A stretch of 64,000 bases of DNA, from positions 62,001 to 126,000 of the forward strand of contig NZ_AOHZ01000047.1 of assembly GCF_000337215.1 (NCBI RefSeq). The letters run 5' to 3'. Positions 26,682-34,720 of the stretch are shown one piece after another. Both the position numbers and the translations under genes were made by a program. The notes below the pieces were generated by a model. That model worked only from the letters and a program-made list of their open reading frames with translations. It searched no databases and was not told the DNA's origin. Position 1 is the first letter of the stretch. Every line of letters begins with the position of its first letter. This stretch comes from Natronolimnohabitans innermongolicus JCM 12255. GTDB taxonomy: Archaea; Halobacteriota; Halobacteria; Halobacteriales; Natrialbaceae.

Positions 26682-27915
26682 CGAACCGGACGCGACGGCC
26701 GAGGACGCCCTCGAGCGGGTCGCGACCGACGCGCCGCTGGCGGTCATCGTCGAAAAGACCCGCGCGGAGACGGCCATCGAGTCGCTGCGCGCCGAGGGCG
26801 TCTACGACGACTCGAGACGCGTTCGCGAGAGCGCCGCCGAAACGCGCTCGAACGCGGGCGACGACGGCGACGGGACCGCCGAGACCGTCGAGACGATCGC
26901 CCTCCCGGTCACCGACCCGCCGACCGAGACGCGCGTGCTCGACGTCGCCCGGCAGGTCGATCCCGAGCCGCGAAGCCCCGACCTCGAGGACCTGCTGGCC
27001 GCCCGGGGCTGGAGCGACGTCGAACTCGAGGCCGCGCCGGGCTCGTGGGCCGTGATCGGCTCCGTGATCCTCGTGACCGTTCCCGAGGACTGTCCCGACG
27101 AGGCGGCGGTCGGCGAGGCCCTCCTCGAACTCCACGGCGAGGCCGACAGCGTGCTGGCCGACGAGGGGATCGAAAACGACGGCGAGGCGGGCACCCACCG
27201 CGAGCCCCGGACGCGACTCATCGCCGGCGAGCGCGATACCGAGACGATCCACACCGAACACGGCACGCGGTACGGCCTCGATCCCGCGAGCGTGATGTTC
27301 TCGCCGGGAAACCAGGCCGAGCGCGCGCGGATGGCCGACGTCTGCGACGACGGAGAGCTCGTCTTCGACATGTTCGCCGGCATCGGCTACTTCACGCTCC
27401 CGATGGCCCGCGCCGGCGCGCGGGTGACCGCGACCGAGATCAACCCCACCGCGTTTCGCTACCTGCTCGAGAACGCCGTGCTCAACGACGTCGGCGACCG
27501 CGTCGACGCCTACATGACCGACTGTCGCGACCTCGCCGGCGAGATCGACGCCGACCGCGTGGTGATGGGCTACTACGGCAGCAGCGAGGGAGACGGGACG
27601 GGCGGCGACGATCGCGGCGGTAGCAGTGACGCCAGCGACGCCAGCGATGCTAACGACGCCAACGACGGCGAACACGGCACCAGAACCGACGAAGCCCGCG
27701 ACTTCCTCCCCGACGCCCTCGAGGCGCTGTCCCCCGGTGGCGTCGTCCACTACCACGAGGCGACGCCCGAATCGCGACTCTGGGAGCGCCCGCTCGCACG
27801 ACTCGAGGCGGCCGCTGAGGACACCGGTCGCGAACTCGAGGTACTCGAAAAACGCCGCGTTAAGAGCCACAGCGCCGGCGTCGCGCACGTCGTCGTCGAC
27901 GCGCGGTTCGACTAA
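26674..27915 (+). CDS. Trm5/Taw2-family tRNA methyltransferase
   Basis: 413-residue class I SAM-dependent enzyme acting on G37 of tRNA, either N1-methylation (Trm5) or wybutosine-type ACP transfer (Taw2). Seen: LIAGERDTETIHTEHGTRYGLDPASVMFSPGN, SAM motif VFDMFAGIGYFTLPMA, ATEINPTAFRYLLEN, and VMGYYGSS where Trm5 has an NLP-type motif. The last point favours Taw2. A nine-base repeat insert encodes (S/N)DA units at about residues 317-331. Coupled to nmd3 by an 8-bp overlap. Confidence 0.85.
   Translation: MTDEPDATAEDALERVATDAPLAVIVEKTRAETAIESLRAEGVYDDSRRVRESAAETRSNAGDDGDGTAETVETIALPVTDPPTETRVLDVARQVDPEPRSPDLEDLLAARGWSDVELEAAPGSWAVIGSVILVTVPEDCPDEAAVGEALLELHGEADSVLADEGIENDGEAGTHREPRTRLIAGERDTETIHTEHGTRYGLDPASVMFSPGNQAERARMADVCDDGELVFDMFAGIGYFTLPMARAGARVTATEINPTAFRYLLENAVLNDVGDRVDAYMTDCRDLAGEIDADRVVMGYYGSSEGDGTGGDDRGGSSDASDASDANDANDGEHGTRTDEARDFLPDALEALSPGGVVHYHEATPESRLWERPLARLEAAAEDTGRELEVLEKRRVKSHSAGVAHVVVDARFD
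27622..27667 (+). repeat. In-frame 9-bp tandem repeat
   Basis: Imperfect units of GACGCCAGC / GAYGCYAAC give SDASDASDANDANDG in a loop after the substrate motif of the tRNA methyltransferase. It is a slippage-type expansion that does not break the frame. Confidence 0.6.
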
Positions 27916-27996
27916 CGCTGCGTCCGGCCTGCGTCCGAAGTCACGGCCAGCCCGACGGTCGTGACATTCATACCGGTGCGGAGAGTGCCAACAACT

Positions 27997-28083
27997 ATGG
28001 ATCGAAATCAGGTCATCGCACTCACGTTCGCGATCCTCATGATGACGTCGATGGTCGCGATGGGTGCACTCGCCGCACTGTAG
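27997..28083 (+). CDS. 28-residue hydrophobic peptide
   Basis: Tiny ORF MDRNQVIALTFAILMMTSMVAMGALAAL, a charged start followed by one transmembrane helix that fills the rest. Peptides of this pattern recur in haloarchaeal genomes as far as I recall, which is why it is included despite its size. It lies 81 bp after the tRNA methyltransferase. Role unknown. Confidence 0.5.
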   Translation: MDRNQVIALTFAILMMTSMVAMGALAAL

Positions 28084-28202
28084 CGTCTTCCGCTCGTTTT
28101 CGACCGCCGTCTCACAACCGCTTCGGTGAGCGGCCGGCGACGGGTCGCAACGACCGGTGATCACCGACCGCCGACCACCGATCGTCACGAACCACTACCG
28201 AT

Positions 28203-30098
28203 CTAGCCGTCCGTATCCCAGACATCCGCTACCGGACTCGAGGAAGACGAAGAGCGGCTGGAACGCCTCGAGCGTCGAGAGCGCGATCCCGCGCTAGATT
28301 CGGACGCGGACCCGGACCCAGCGCCGGACTCCCCCTTCGATCCCGAGCGGCCCGCTCGCGACGAGTTTCCGCCCGAATCCGTCTGACGATGGCCGGCGCC
28401 GCTCGAGTTCGGGAGCCCCGAAACGGCCGCCCGCGGCTGGAACGCGGGCAGATCGGGCTGGTCCATCCGATCGACTTGCGCCTCGAACCAGTCGGGCATA
28501 TCCGTCTGCGCGCGATCGAACAGGTCGAGCAGACTCGAGTCGGCGAGATACGTCGCGCCGTAATCGTCGGGCGCCCGAACCACTCGGCCGCAGGCCTGGA
28601 TGACCGTTCGCAGGGCGGTCCGGTAGTACCACGCCCACTGGCCCTCCTCGAGTCGGTGGGCGACCCGCGAGTCGCCGGTGTTGAGAAACGGCGCCTTACA
28701 GAGGACCTGCCACCGACAGAGGTCGCCTTTCAGGTCGAGCGCCTCCTCCATCTTCACCGAGACGAAGACGTCGGGATCGTCGCTTGCTTTCCAGCCGTCC
28801 AGCGCGGCGTCGCGACCGTCGCGGTCGTGCGTGCGAACGCGGTCGCCGACGCCGAAATCGGCGAGCAGCTCGGCGAGTCGCTCCTGAATGCTGTAGGAGT
28901 GAGCGTGGATCAGCCCTTTCTCGTCGGGGTGGCGTTGCATGAGCCGGACGATCGTGCGGGCGATCTTCGGCGTCGTCTCGTCGCGGTGTTCGTAGGTCAT
29001 CTTCCCCTGAGTCACGTCGTACAGCGGCCGGTTCTCGACGGGGAAGGTGTGCTCGACGTCGACCAGCGCGACGGTGGCGGGGTCGAGCCCGACCTGCCGG
29101 CAGAACGCGTCCTTGTTGAGGATCGTCGCCGACAGCAGCGCGAATCTGTTCCCGCGGTCCCAGACGGTGTGCTGGAGGTACTTCTCGGGACTCATCGGTT
29201 TGATCGTCAGCGGTCCGCCGGCGGGTTCGTCGTCACCGTCGCGGCGTTCTCGACGGGCGCTCGAGGGGTCGGACTGGTCGACCAGCCACGTCGTCGGACT
29301 CTGGGGGTCGCGGTAGTCGGAGACGAACCAGTCGAGTTCGCCGATCAGCTCCTGGAGCCGGTCGCGCTCGCGCACCTCGCCGGGCGTCAGCGAGTCCTGC
29401 GAGAGCAAGTCGTCCTTCCGGCGCGAACACTGCTGGGAGAGCGCCTCGGCGTATCTGACCGCGCGGTCGAGGTCGTCGACCTCGGGGACGCGCAACTCGT
29501 CCCAGAACGGCACCGTTCGCGGCCCGAGCTGGATCGTCGCGTACATTTCGGCCCACTCGGCCAGCCCGTGGGCCTCGTCGACGACGACGACGTCGCGCTT
29601 GCGAAAGACCTCGCTGCCCGCCGTTTGCATGAAGTACGCGAGCGTCATCGCCGCGATCGAGCGGTTCGACGCGATGGCTCGGTCGGAGAAGTACGGACAC
29701 CGATGCTTGACCGAGCAGTCGTAGCCTCGCTCGCGAACGCAGGGGGCCTGATTGACCGGCGTGTTGCGCTCGTCGGGGAGAATACAGCTGTAGTTCGACT
29801 TCCCGCGGATGACGTTCAGATCGGCGAGCAGGTCGTCCGCCGCGACGTCGTCCAGTTGTGAGACCTGCGGCGTCGTGTAGTAGGCGCCGGTCGCGTCGCT
29901 GGGGTCGGCGTCGTCGATCTCGCGGGCACAACCCGCGATCGCGCGGGCCAGCAGGGACTTGCCGCTCCCGGTCGGCGCGCGTACCAGGACGACCTCGTTG
30001 CCGGCCGCGAACGCGTCGCGAATGTCTCGCAGCGCCTGTTCCTGGGCGCCGCGGTAGCTCGGCGCGGGGAACGCCTCGAAGATCCGCTCGGGATTCAC
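28203..30098 (-). CDS. XPD/Rad3-like superfamily 2 DNA helicase
   Basis: 631-residue ATP-dependent helicase from GTG 30098 (NPERIFEAFPAPSYRGAQEQAL). Walker A APTGSGKS at 41-48, four cysteines C105, C120, C128, C134 as in the XPD iron-sulfur domain, and DEAH at 174-177. Helicase C-terminal motifs include GLIHAHSYSIQERL and QACGRVVRAPDDYG. The last 70 residues are a Ser/Gly/Arg tail with SRSRRSRRSSRSS, odd in an acidic proteome. It probably acts in DNA repair. It is related to but distinct from canonical XPD. Confidence 0.88.
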   Translation of the reverse strand: MNPERIFEAFPAPSYRGAQEQALRDIRDAFAAGNEVVLVRAPTGSGKSLLARAIAGCAREIDDADPSDATGAYYTTPQVSQLDDVAADDLLADLNVIRGKSNYSCILPDERNTPVNQAPCVRERGYDCSVKHRCPYFSDRAIASNRSIAAMTLAYFMQTAGSEVFRKRDVVVVDEAHGLAEWAEMYATIQLGPRTVPFWDELRVPEVDDLDRAVRYAEALSQQCSRRKDDLLSQDSLTPGEVRERDRLQELIGELDWFVSDYRDPQSPTTWLVDQSDPSSARRERRDGDDEPAGGPLTIKPMSPEKYLQHTVWDRGNRFALLSATILNKDAFCRQVGLDPATVALVDVEHTFPVENRPLYDVTQGKMTYEHRDETTPKIARTIVRLMQRHPDEKGLIHAHSYSIQERLAELLADFGVGDRVRTHDRDGRDAALDGWKASDDPDVFVSVKMEEALDLKGDLCRWQVLCKAPFLNTGDSRVAHRLEEGQWAWYYRTALRTVIQACGRVVRAPDDYGATYLADSSLLDLFDRAQTDMPDWFEAQVDRMDQPDLPAFQPRAAVSGLPNSSGAGHRQTDSGGNSSRAGRSGSKGESGAGSGSASESSAGSRSRRSRRSSRSSSSSSPVADVWDTDG

Positions 30099-30541
30099 CG
30101 TTCGATGTACGGCGGGGCCCACCCCTAAAGGCTGCGGACCGACGCCCGCCGCGATGGGGTCGACTGGCGGGTTGGGACTCGGCTCTCGGTCTCGAATCCA
30201 CACCCTACCCGTAACAAGCTATTACTTCCTGGAACGGGACAGTAGCGTGCAGATTACAATCAGGTAATCCGACTTCTGTCCGGACACGGAAGGACGATTC
30301 GACGACGGTGCACCGCGGCGCCAGCCGGCCCGCGGTCGCGGTCGAATCGCCATCCTTCCGCCGCGGTCGTCGAACCGTCCTGGTCGCACTCCGGTTTCGA
30401 CGATCGACGGTCGCGTCGTGGCTCACGCGTCAGTCAGCGATCACACGGCGGCTGCGATACCCGCGCTCACGGAGATCGCAGCCGCCATCAGGTCTGCCCG
30501 TCGTTTTTTCCGATCCCGGCCGTCTCGAGTCCGAGCCGTCG
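30099..30541. other. Intergenic region upstream of the helicase
   Basis: About 440 bp between the helicase start and the stop of the zinc-finger gene (both leftward). Frames here are arginine-rich with no acidic bias, unlike genuine genes of this genome. I see no RNA, repeat or supported ORF. Confidence 0.45.
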
Positions 30542-30787
30542 CTACTGTGCGCGCAATTTCGACGTCTCCCCGTCGACTTGCTCCAGCCGACCGACGTCCG
30601 CGGCCGTCGGTTCGTCGGGTAGCGCCGCGATACAGGGATAACACAGCAGGTGGTCGGAGCCGTCGGCCAACTCGAGGGTCATCGCCGTCCCGTCACTCCC
30701 GTCGTCCTGCCCGAACGTCCAGAGGTTAGCGATTCCGCCAGCGACCGAGATCGGACGCCCGCAGCCGTCACAGGAGTCGTTTGCCAT
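30542..30787 (-). CDS. Small CxxC zinc-finger-like protein
   Basis: 81-residue protein with two metal-binding pairs, CDGCG at residues 6-10 and CYPC at about 49-52, enclosing a short beta segment (TAMTLELADGSDHLLCYPC). This is a haloarchaeal treble-clef/zinc-ribbon type. The C-terminus is acidic. It is likely a regulatory or binding protein; function unknown. It is divergent from the YkgJ gene across a region containing a strong hairpin. Confidence 0.72.
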   Translation of the reverse strand: MANDSCDGCGRPISVAGGIANLWTFGQDDGSDGTAMTLELADGSDHLLCYPCIAALPDEPTAADVGRLEQVDGETSKLRAQ

Positions 30788-30836
30788 ACTCGAGTGTCCG
30801 GGCCGGACGGTGAAAGTCGTTCCCCCGAAAGCCCCT

Positions 30837-30861
30837 GACAGGGGTAGCGGCTACCCCTGTC
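30837..30861. repeat. Perfect 11-bp inverted repeat
   Basis: GACAGGGGTAG, CGG loop, CTACCCCTGTC, in the divergent region between the zinc-finger gene and the YkgJ gene. It could be an operator or an RNA hairpin. It lies about 50 nt upstream of the leftward gene and 200 nt upstream of the rightward one. Confidence 0.6.
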
Positions 30862-31064
30862 ATCCCCTTTTAGCCCCTCCCGAAAGCACCCACGTACGCC
30901 ATCGTGTGTGGCGTTCGTGGCCCCTTTCAGTCCCGCCCGGGGTCGTTCGATCCGCCGGCCGAAACGACCGGAACCAGCCGAGCGATCGAATCCGGTTGCG
31001 TCGGTGAGCCAGTGACGAACGCTCCGGCCGACCGGTTATCCCGCCTCGCATCGTACGGCCGCCC

Positions 31065-32027
31065 ATGGAGGTGCACTGCGAGGGCTGTGCCGGCTGCTGT
31101 ATGGACTGGCGACCGCTGCTCGAGGAGGCCGACTCCGACCGCAGTCAGCGACGGTCACCCTTCGATCGTGACGCCGACGACGGGACCTCGAGAGCGCCGC
31201 TCGACGGCGATACCAACTTCGTCCCGCTGACTCGCGAGGAGGTCCGCGGCTTCCTCGACGACGGGATGGCCGCGGCGCTGACGCCGCGGTTCTGGCGGGC
31301 GCGAGACGAGGCGGAAGGCGTCGAGATCGACGGCCACAGCGTGGCCGCCGTCGCGGGACGGCCCGTCTTTTTCGTCGGGCTCCGAAAGCCGCCGAAGCCG
31401 GTCGCGCCGTTCGATCGCGACGAGCCGTCCTGGCTGCCGACCTGCGTCTTTCTCGATCCCGAGACGCTGCAGTGTCGCATCCACGACAGCGACCGCTTCC
31501 CCGACGAGTGCGGGGCCTATCCGGCGCACAATCTCGCCCTCGAGCAGGAGACCGAGTGCGAACGCGTCGAGGACGCCTTCGGCGGAGAGCGGTTGCTCGA
31601 TGACGGCGACGACGACGTGCCCGCCGATCTCGACGGCTTGCTACTCGGCTCGCAGGCGCTGGGTGCGAAGCTGTTTGCACACCCGAACTCGGACGCCCTC
31701 GAGGGGATCGTCGAGCGCGCGGCGGCCGGCGAACTCACCGCGGCGGACCGCGCGGAGTGTCTCGCCGTCGCCGCGGCCTCGAGTCCGGGGACGCTCGCGA
31801 TCTCGGACCACCACTACGAGTGGGGCCGCGAGCGGACGCTCGAGGCGACGGCCGACGACGGATCGACCGAGCGGGACGACGGCGCCGACTCGTGGGTCGG
31901 AGCCGCCATCGACGAGTGGTACCGCCGCTCCCGGACCGGCGAGTCGGTTCCATCACCGTCGGTTGCCGACGAGATCGAGACGGCACGCGGCGCGCCGGAG
32001 ACCCCCGGCTGGGACGCCCTCGAGTAG
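31065..32027 (+). CDS. YkgJ family cysteine-cluster protein
   Basis: 320-residue protein of the YkgJ (UPF0153) group, predicted iron-sulfur or zinc binding. It opens MEVHCEGCAGCC (C5, C8, C11, C12) and has the second cluster half C...C...HDSDRFPDECGAYP. The domain is split by an acidic insert, and a long C-terminal region (about 150 residues) is specific to haloarchaea. Role unknown, possibly an electron carrier or protein-modification factor. Monocistronic by spacing. Confidence 0.82.
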   Translation: MEVHCEGCAGCCMDWRPLLEEADSDRSQRRSPFDRDADDGTSRAPLDGDTNFVPLTREEVRGFLDDGMAAALTPRFWRARDEAEGVEIDGHSVAAVAGRPVFFVGLRKPPKPVAPFDRDEPSWLPTCVFLDPETLQCRIHDSDRFPDECGAYPAHNLALEQETECERVEDAFGGERLLDDGDDDVPADLDGLLLGSQALGAKLFAHPNSDALEGIVERAAAGELTAADRAECLAVAAASSPGTLAISDHHYEWGRERTLEATADDGSTERDDGADSWVGAAIDEWYRRSRTGESVPSPSVADEIETARGAPETPGWDALE

Positions 32028-32133
32028 TCGGTAGCCGCGTACCGCAGTTGTCGGGCGGCCACCACGCGGGGCGAATCGTCTCGCCGACTCGAACGGACAA
32101 AAAGCGACTCGAGAACGCGGAGGCGAACTGCGG

Positions 32134-32307
32134 TCAGTCGGATTTGATCTCCTCGAACTTGCTCAGCAGTTCCTCCGCAGACTCGCCAGAATCGTACTCC
32201 ACCGTTCCGTGATAGATCGTGCGCTCGTCGTCGAAGTCGGCGTCGACCGTTGACGCTTGCTTCTCGCGGCGCTCGTGTTCGTCCTCGTCATAGGCACCCA
32301 TTGACAT
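32134..32307 (-). CDS. DUF5786 family protein
   Basis: 57-residue haloarchaeal protein starting MSMGAYDEDEHERREK and ending SAEELLSKFEEIKSD; strongly acidic. The family is restricted to halophiles and of unknown function. A TATA-like patch at 32341-32347 lies 36 nt upstream. It is divergent from the DUF5784 gene, sharing a 73-bp promoter region. The two families may be regulated together. Confidence 0.82.
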   Translation of the reverse strand: MSMGAYDEDEHERREKQASTVDADFDDERTIYHGTVEYDSGESAEELLSKFEEIKSD

Positions 32308-32380
32308 GGTAAGTACAACCATGTTGGTTCGTCCCGCACATTAATGTAACGGTCCTTCATATCAGTTCGGCGGCTAACAC

Positions 32381-33430
32381 GTGACGCGTAAGACGTATGG
32401 CTATACGCGCGCTAGATGGACCGTGGCACGGCCGCTTCGCTTTCGGTATTCGCCCTCGTCCTGGAGCGAACAGGACGTTCGACACGATATCCTCCAGCCG
32501 CTGCGTTCGAACATCGGCGCCCGCGCAGTAGCGCCGCGATTCGGGATCGGCGCCGACTGGGAGACACACCGCTTCGAGATGCAAAACGGCGACGTTGCTC
32601 TCTTCGCGCGAAACGGCCAAGAAGCCTACTGGATGGGCAACACGGAGACGCCCTCCTCGCTGTGGAAGACGGACAAGTTCGGCTGGGAGGAGGTCCCCTA
32701 TCACGTCTCGCGCTGGACCCAGCGGGAACTGCTCGCGACGCTCCACGAGACCGATCCGTGGCTCGCCGACTACCCGCACATTTCGTGGTTTTTCCTCCCC
32801 GTCTTCATGTCGAAAGACGGCCGCGAGTCGACGCGAGCGTTCTTCCGACAACACGCCGCCGGCTTCCCTGACGCCGGCCGCCGGGAGACGACGCGGTTCT
32901 TCGAGGAGTTCCTCGCGACGGGCGTACTGGACGAGTACCGGAACGTCATGGCCGGGAAACTGGGAACCAGCGACCACGTCGACCGCGTCCGGATGAGCGC
33001 CGCGATGGGCGAGTTCATCGCCGCGAAGATTCTTAGCGACGCAGCGTACGCGGTCACGCCGGAGATCGAGGTCACCACCGGCCACTCGCTCGACTTCCGC
33101 GCGAAAAACGGCGAGACCAACGTCCTCGTCGAGGTAACCCGCCCCCAGCCCCCGAAGAACCGCTCCGCCTCGGGACCCGTCGCCGCCGTCCGCGAGACCG
33201 CCGAGACCAAGACCAACGGCCAGCTGGCTGAACACGGCGGCGGCGCCGTCCTCTTCGTCGACTGTTCTTCGTTCCGCGACGACACCTGGAACGCCATCCG
33301 CGCCGAACAGCCGGACGTTCCCCACCGACCCGCCGTCGTCTACCGCGCTCGCCCGAACGGCCGCATCGAGGGCTACCGAAAGGGAGCGGTGCCGCTCGAA
33401 CTCGAGGGTGCGATCGACCTGCTGGACTGA
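32381..33430 (+). CDS. DUF5784 family protein, possible nuclease-like C-terminus
   Basis: 349-residue haloarchaeal protein from GTG 32381 (TRKTYGYTRARWTVARPLRFRYSP). The N-terminal two-thirds is rich in aromatic residues (WKTDKFGWEEVPYHVSRW). The C-terminal part has GHSLDFRAKNGETNVLVEVTRPQPP, an arrangement (D...E-x-T after a beta hairpin) resembling PD-(D/E)xK nuclease cores but without the lysine. Function unknown. Nothing in the neighbourhood suggests a restriction system. Confidence 0.8.
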   Translation: MTRKTYGYTRARWTVARPLRFRYSPSSWSEQDVRHDILQPLRSNIGARAVAPRFGIGADWETHRFEMQNGDVALFARNGQEAYWMGNTETPSSLWKTDKFGWEEVPYHVSRWTQRELLATLHETDPWLADYPHISWFFLPVFMSKDGRESTRAFFRQHAAGFPDAGRRETTRFFEEFLATGVLDEYRNVMAGKLGTSDHVDRVRMSAAMGEFIAAKILSDAAYAVTPEIEVTTGHSLDFRAKNGETNVLVEVTRPQPPKNRSASGPVAAVRETAETKTNGQLAEHGGGAVLFVDCSSFRDDTWNAIRAEQPDVPHRPAVVYRARPNGRIEGYRKGAVPLELEGAIDLLD

Positions 33431-33533
33431 TCGCGAGCGTCGACCGTTCGCGTGTACCTGCTTCGGTCCGTGACCGACACGAGACCGTGTAGGTTGGGAT
33501 ACGTATTTGGTAGACGATAACAATGGCCATCAT

Positions 33534-34595
33534 ATGCGCGCAGCAGTCCTCGAAGAACACGGCGAACCGCTCTCGATCGAAGACGTCGACGCCCCGGAGC
33601 CGGATCCGCGCGGTGCGGTGGTCGAAGTCGAAGCCTGCGGCGTCTGTCGCAGCGACTGGCACGGCTGGCAGGGCGACTGGGGCTGGCTCGGCCTCGAGAC
33701 GCAGCCGGGACAGATCCTGGGCCACGAGCCCGCCGGCCACGTCGTCGCCGTCGGTGACGACGTCGAGAACGTCTCGGAGGGCGACCACGTCGCCGTGCCG
33801 TTCAATCTGGGCGACGGAACCTGTCACGAGTGCCGGCGCGGGCACTCGAACACCTGCGAGAACGTAATGCCGCTTGGCTTCGTCCCGCCCGTCCAGGGCG
33901 CGTTCGCCGAGCAGGTCCACGTTCCCGCCGCCGACCACAACCTCGTCTCCCTCCCCGACGGCGTCTCGTCGGTCGACATGGCCGGGCTGGGCTGTCGGTT
34001 CATGACCTCGTTTCACGCGCTCGCCCACCGCGCCGACGTGAGCGCGGGCGACTGGGTCTCGGTCCACGGCGTCGGCGGCGTCGGCCTCTCGGCGGTCCAC
34101 ATCGCCGACGCCCTCGGCGCGAACGTGATCGCCGTCGACCTCAAAGACGAGAAACTCGAGCACGCGACGGAACTCGGCGCCGTCGAAACGGTCAACGCGG
34201 CCGATGTCGATAACGTCGCCGCGGAGGTCAAGGCGATCGCCGACGGCGGCGCGAACGTCTCGATGGACGCGCTCGGAATCGAGACGACCTCCCAGAACTC
34301 CGTCCAAAGCCTCGGCAACCGCGGCCAGCACCTCCAGGTCGGGCTCACCACGCAGGACGAACAGGGGATGATTTCCGTCCCCTCCGATGCGATGGTGATG
34401 CAAGAAATCGAGTTCATCGGCTCGCTCGGCATGCCGCCGACCCGCTACGACGAGATCTTCCGGATGGTCGCGACCGGCAAACTCCGCCCCGCCGACGTCG
34501 TCTCCGAGACGATCGGCCTCGAGGACGTCACGGCGAAACTCGAGGCGATGACAGACTACGAAACCGAGGGCATTCCGGTCATCGACGAGTTCTGA
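33534..34595 (+). CDS. Zinc-dependent alcohol dehydrogenase
   Basis: 353-residue medium-chain dehydrogenase starting MRAAVLEEHGEPLSIEDV. Catalytic zinc ligands are visible (ACGVCRSDWH and GHEPAGHV). The structural lobe reads GDGTCHECRRGHSNTC, with only three of the usual four cysteines; an Asp sits at the first position. Cofactor motif is GVGGVG, followed by an acidic residue (VDLKD) that favours NAD. A tacgtattt TATA-like box is about 28 nt upstream. Substrate unknown. Confidence 0.9.
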   Translation: MRAAVLEEHGEPLSIEDVDAPEPDPRGAVVEVEACGVCRSDWHGWQGDWGWLGLETQPGQILGHEPAGHVVAVGDDVENVSEGDHVAVPFNLGDGTCHECRRGHSNTCENVMPLGFVPPVQGAFAEQVHVPAADHNLVSLPDGVSSVDMAGLGCRFMTSFHALAHRADVSAGDWVSVHGVGGVGLSAVHIADALGANVIAVDLKDEKLEHATELGAVETVNAADVDNVAAEVKAIADGGANVSMDALGIETTSQNSVQSLGNRGQHLQVGLTTQDEQGMISVPSDAMVMQEIEFIGSLGMPPTRYDEIFRMVATGKLRPADVVSETIGLEDVTAKLEAMTDYETEGIPVIDEF

Positions 34596-34683
34596 TCGCG
34601 GGCGGTCTCCCCGTTCGACGGTGATCGACGGACGGGGCAATCGAAGCTATCTCCGTTCCTGATAGTCGCGTGGTACCGAGTAG

Positions 34684-34692
34684 CATATTTAT
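34684..34692 (+). promoter_or_regulatory. TATA box of the cupredoxin gene
   Basis: catatttat, centred about 32 nt before the ATG at 34721, in an AT-rich patch within GC-rich flanks. Confidence 0.5.
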
Positions 34693-34720
34693 TTCCATAC
34701 CAGGCGAAGCAATACTGCCC

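Noticed and set aside
30205-30426. 73-codon minus-strand frame upstream of the helicase
   Set aside because: Arg-rich with no acidic bias, no promoter spacing and no motif.
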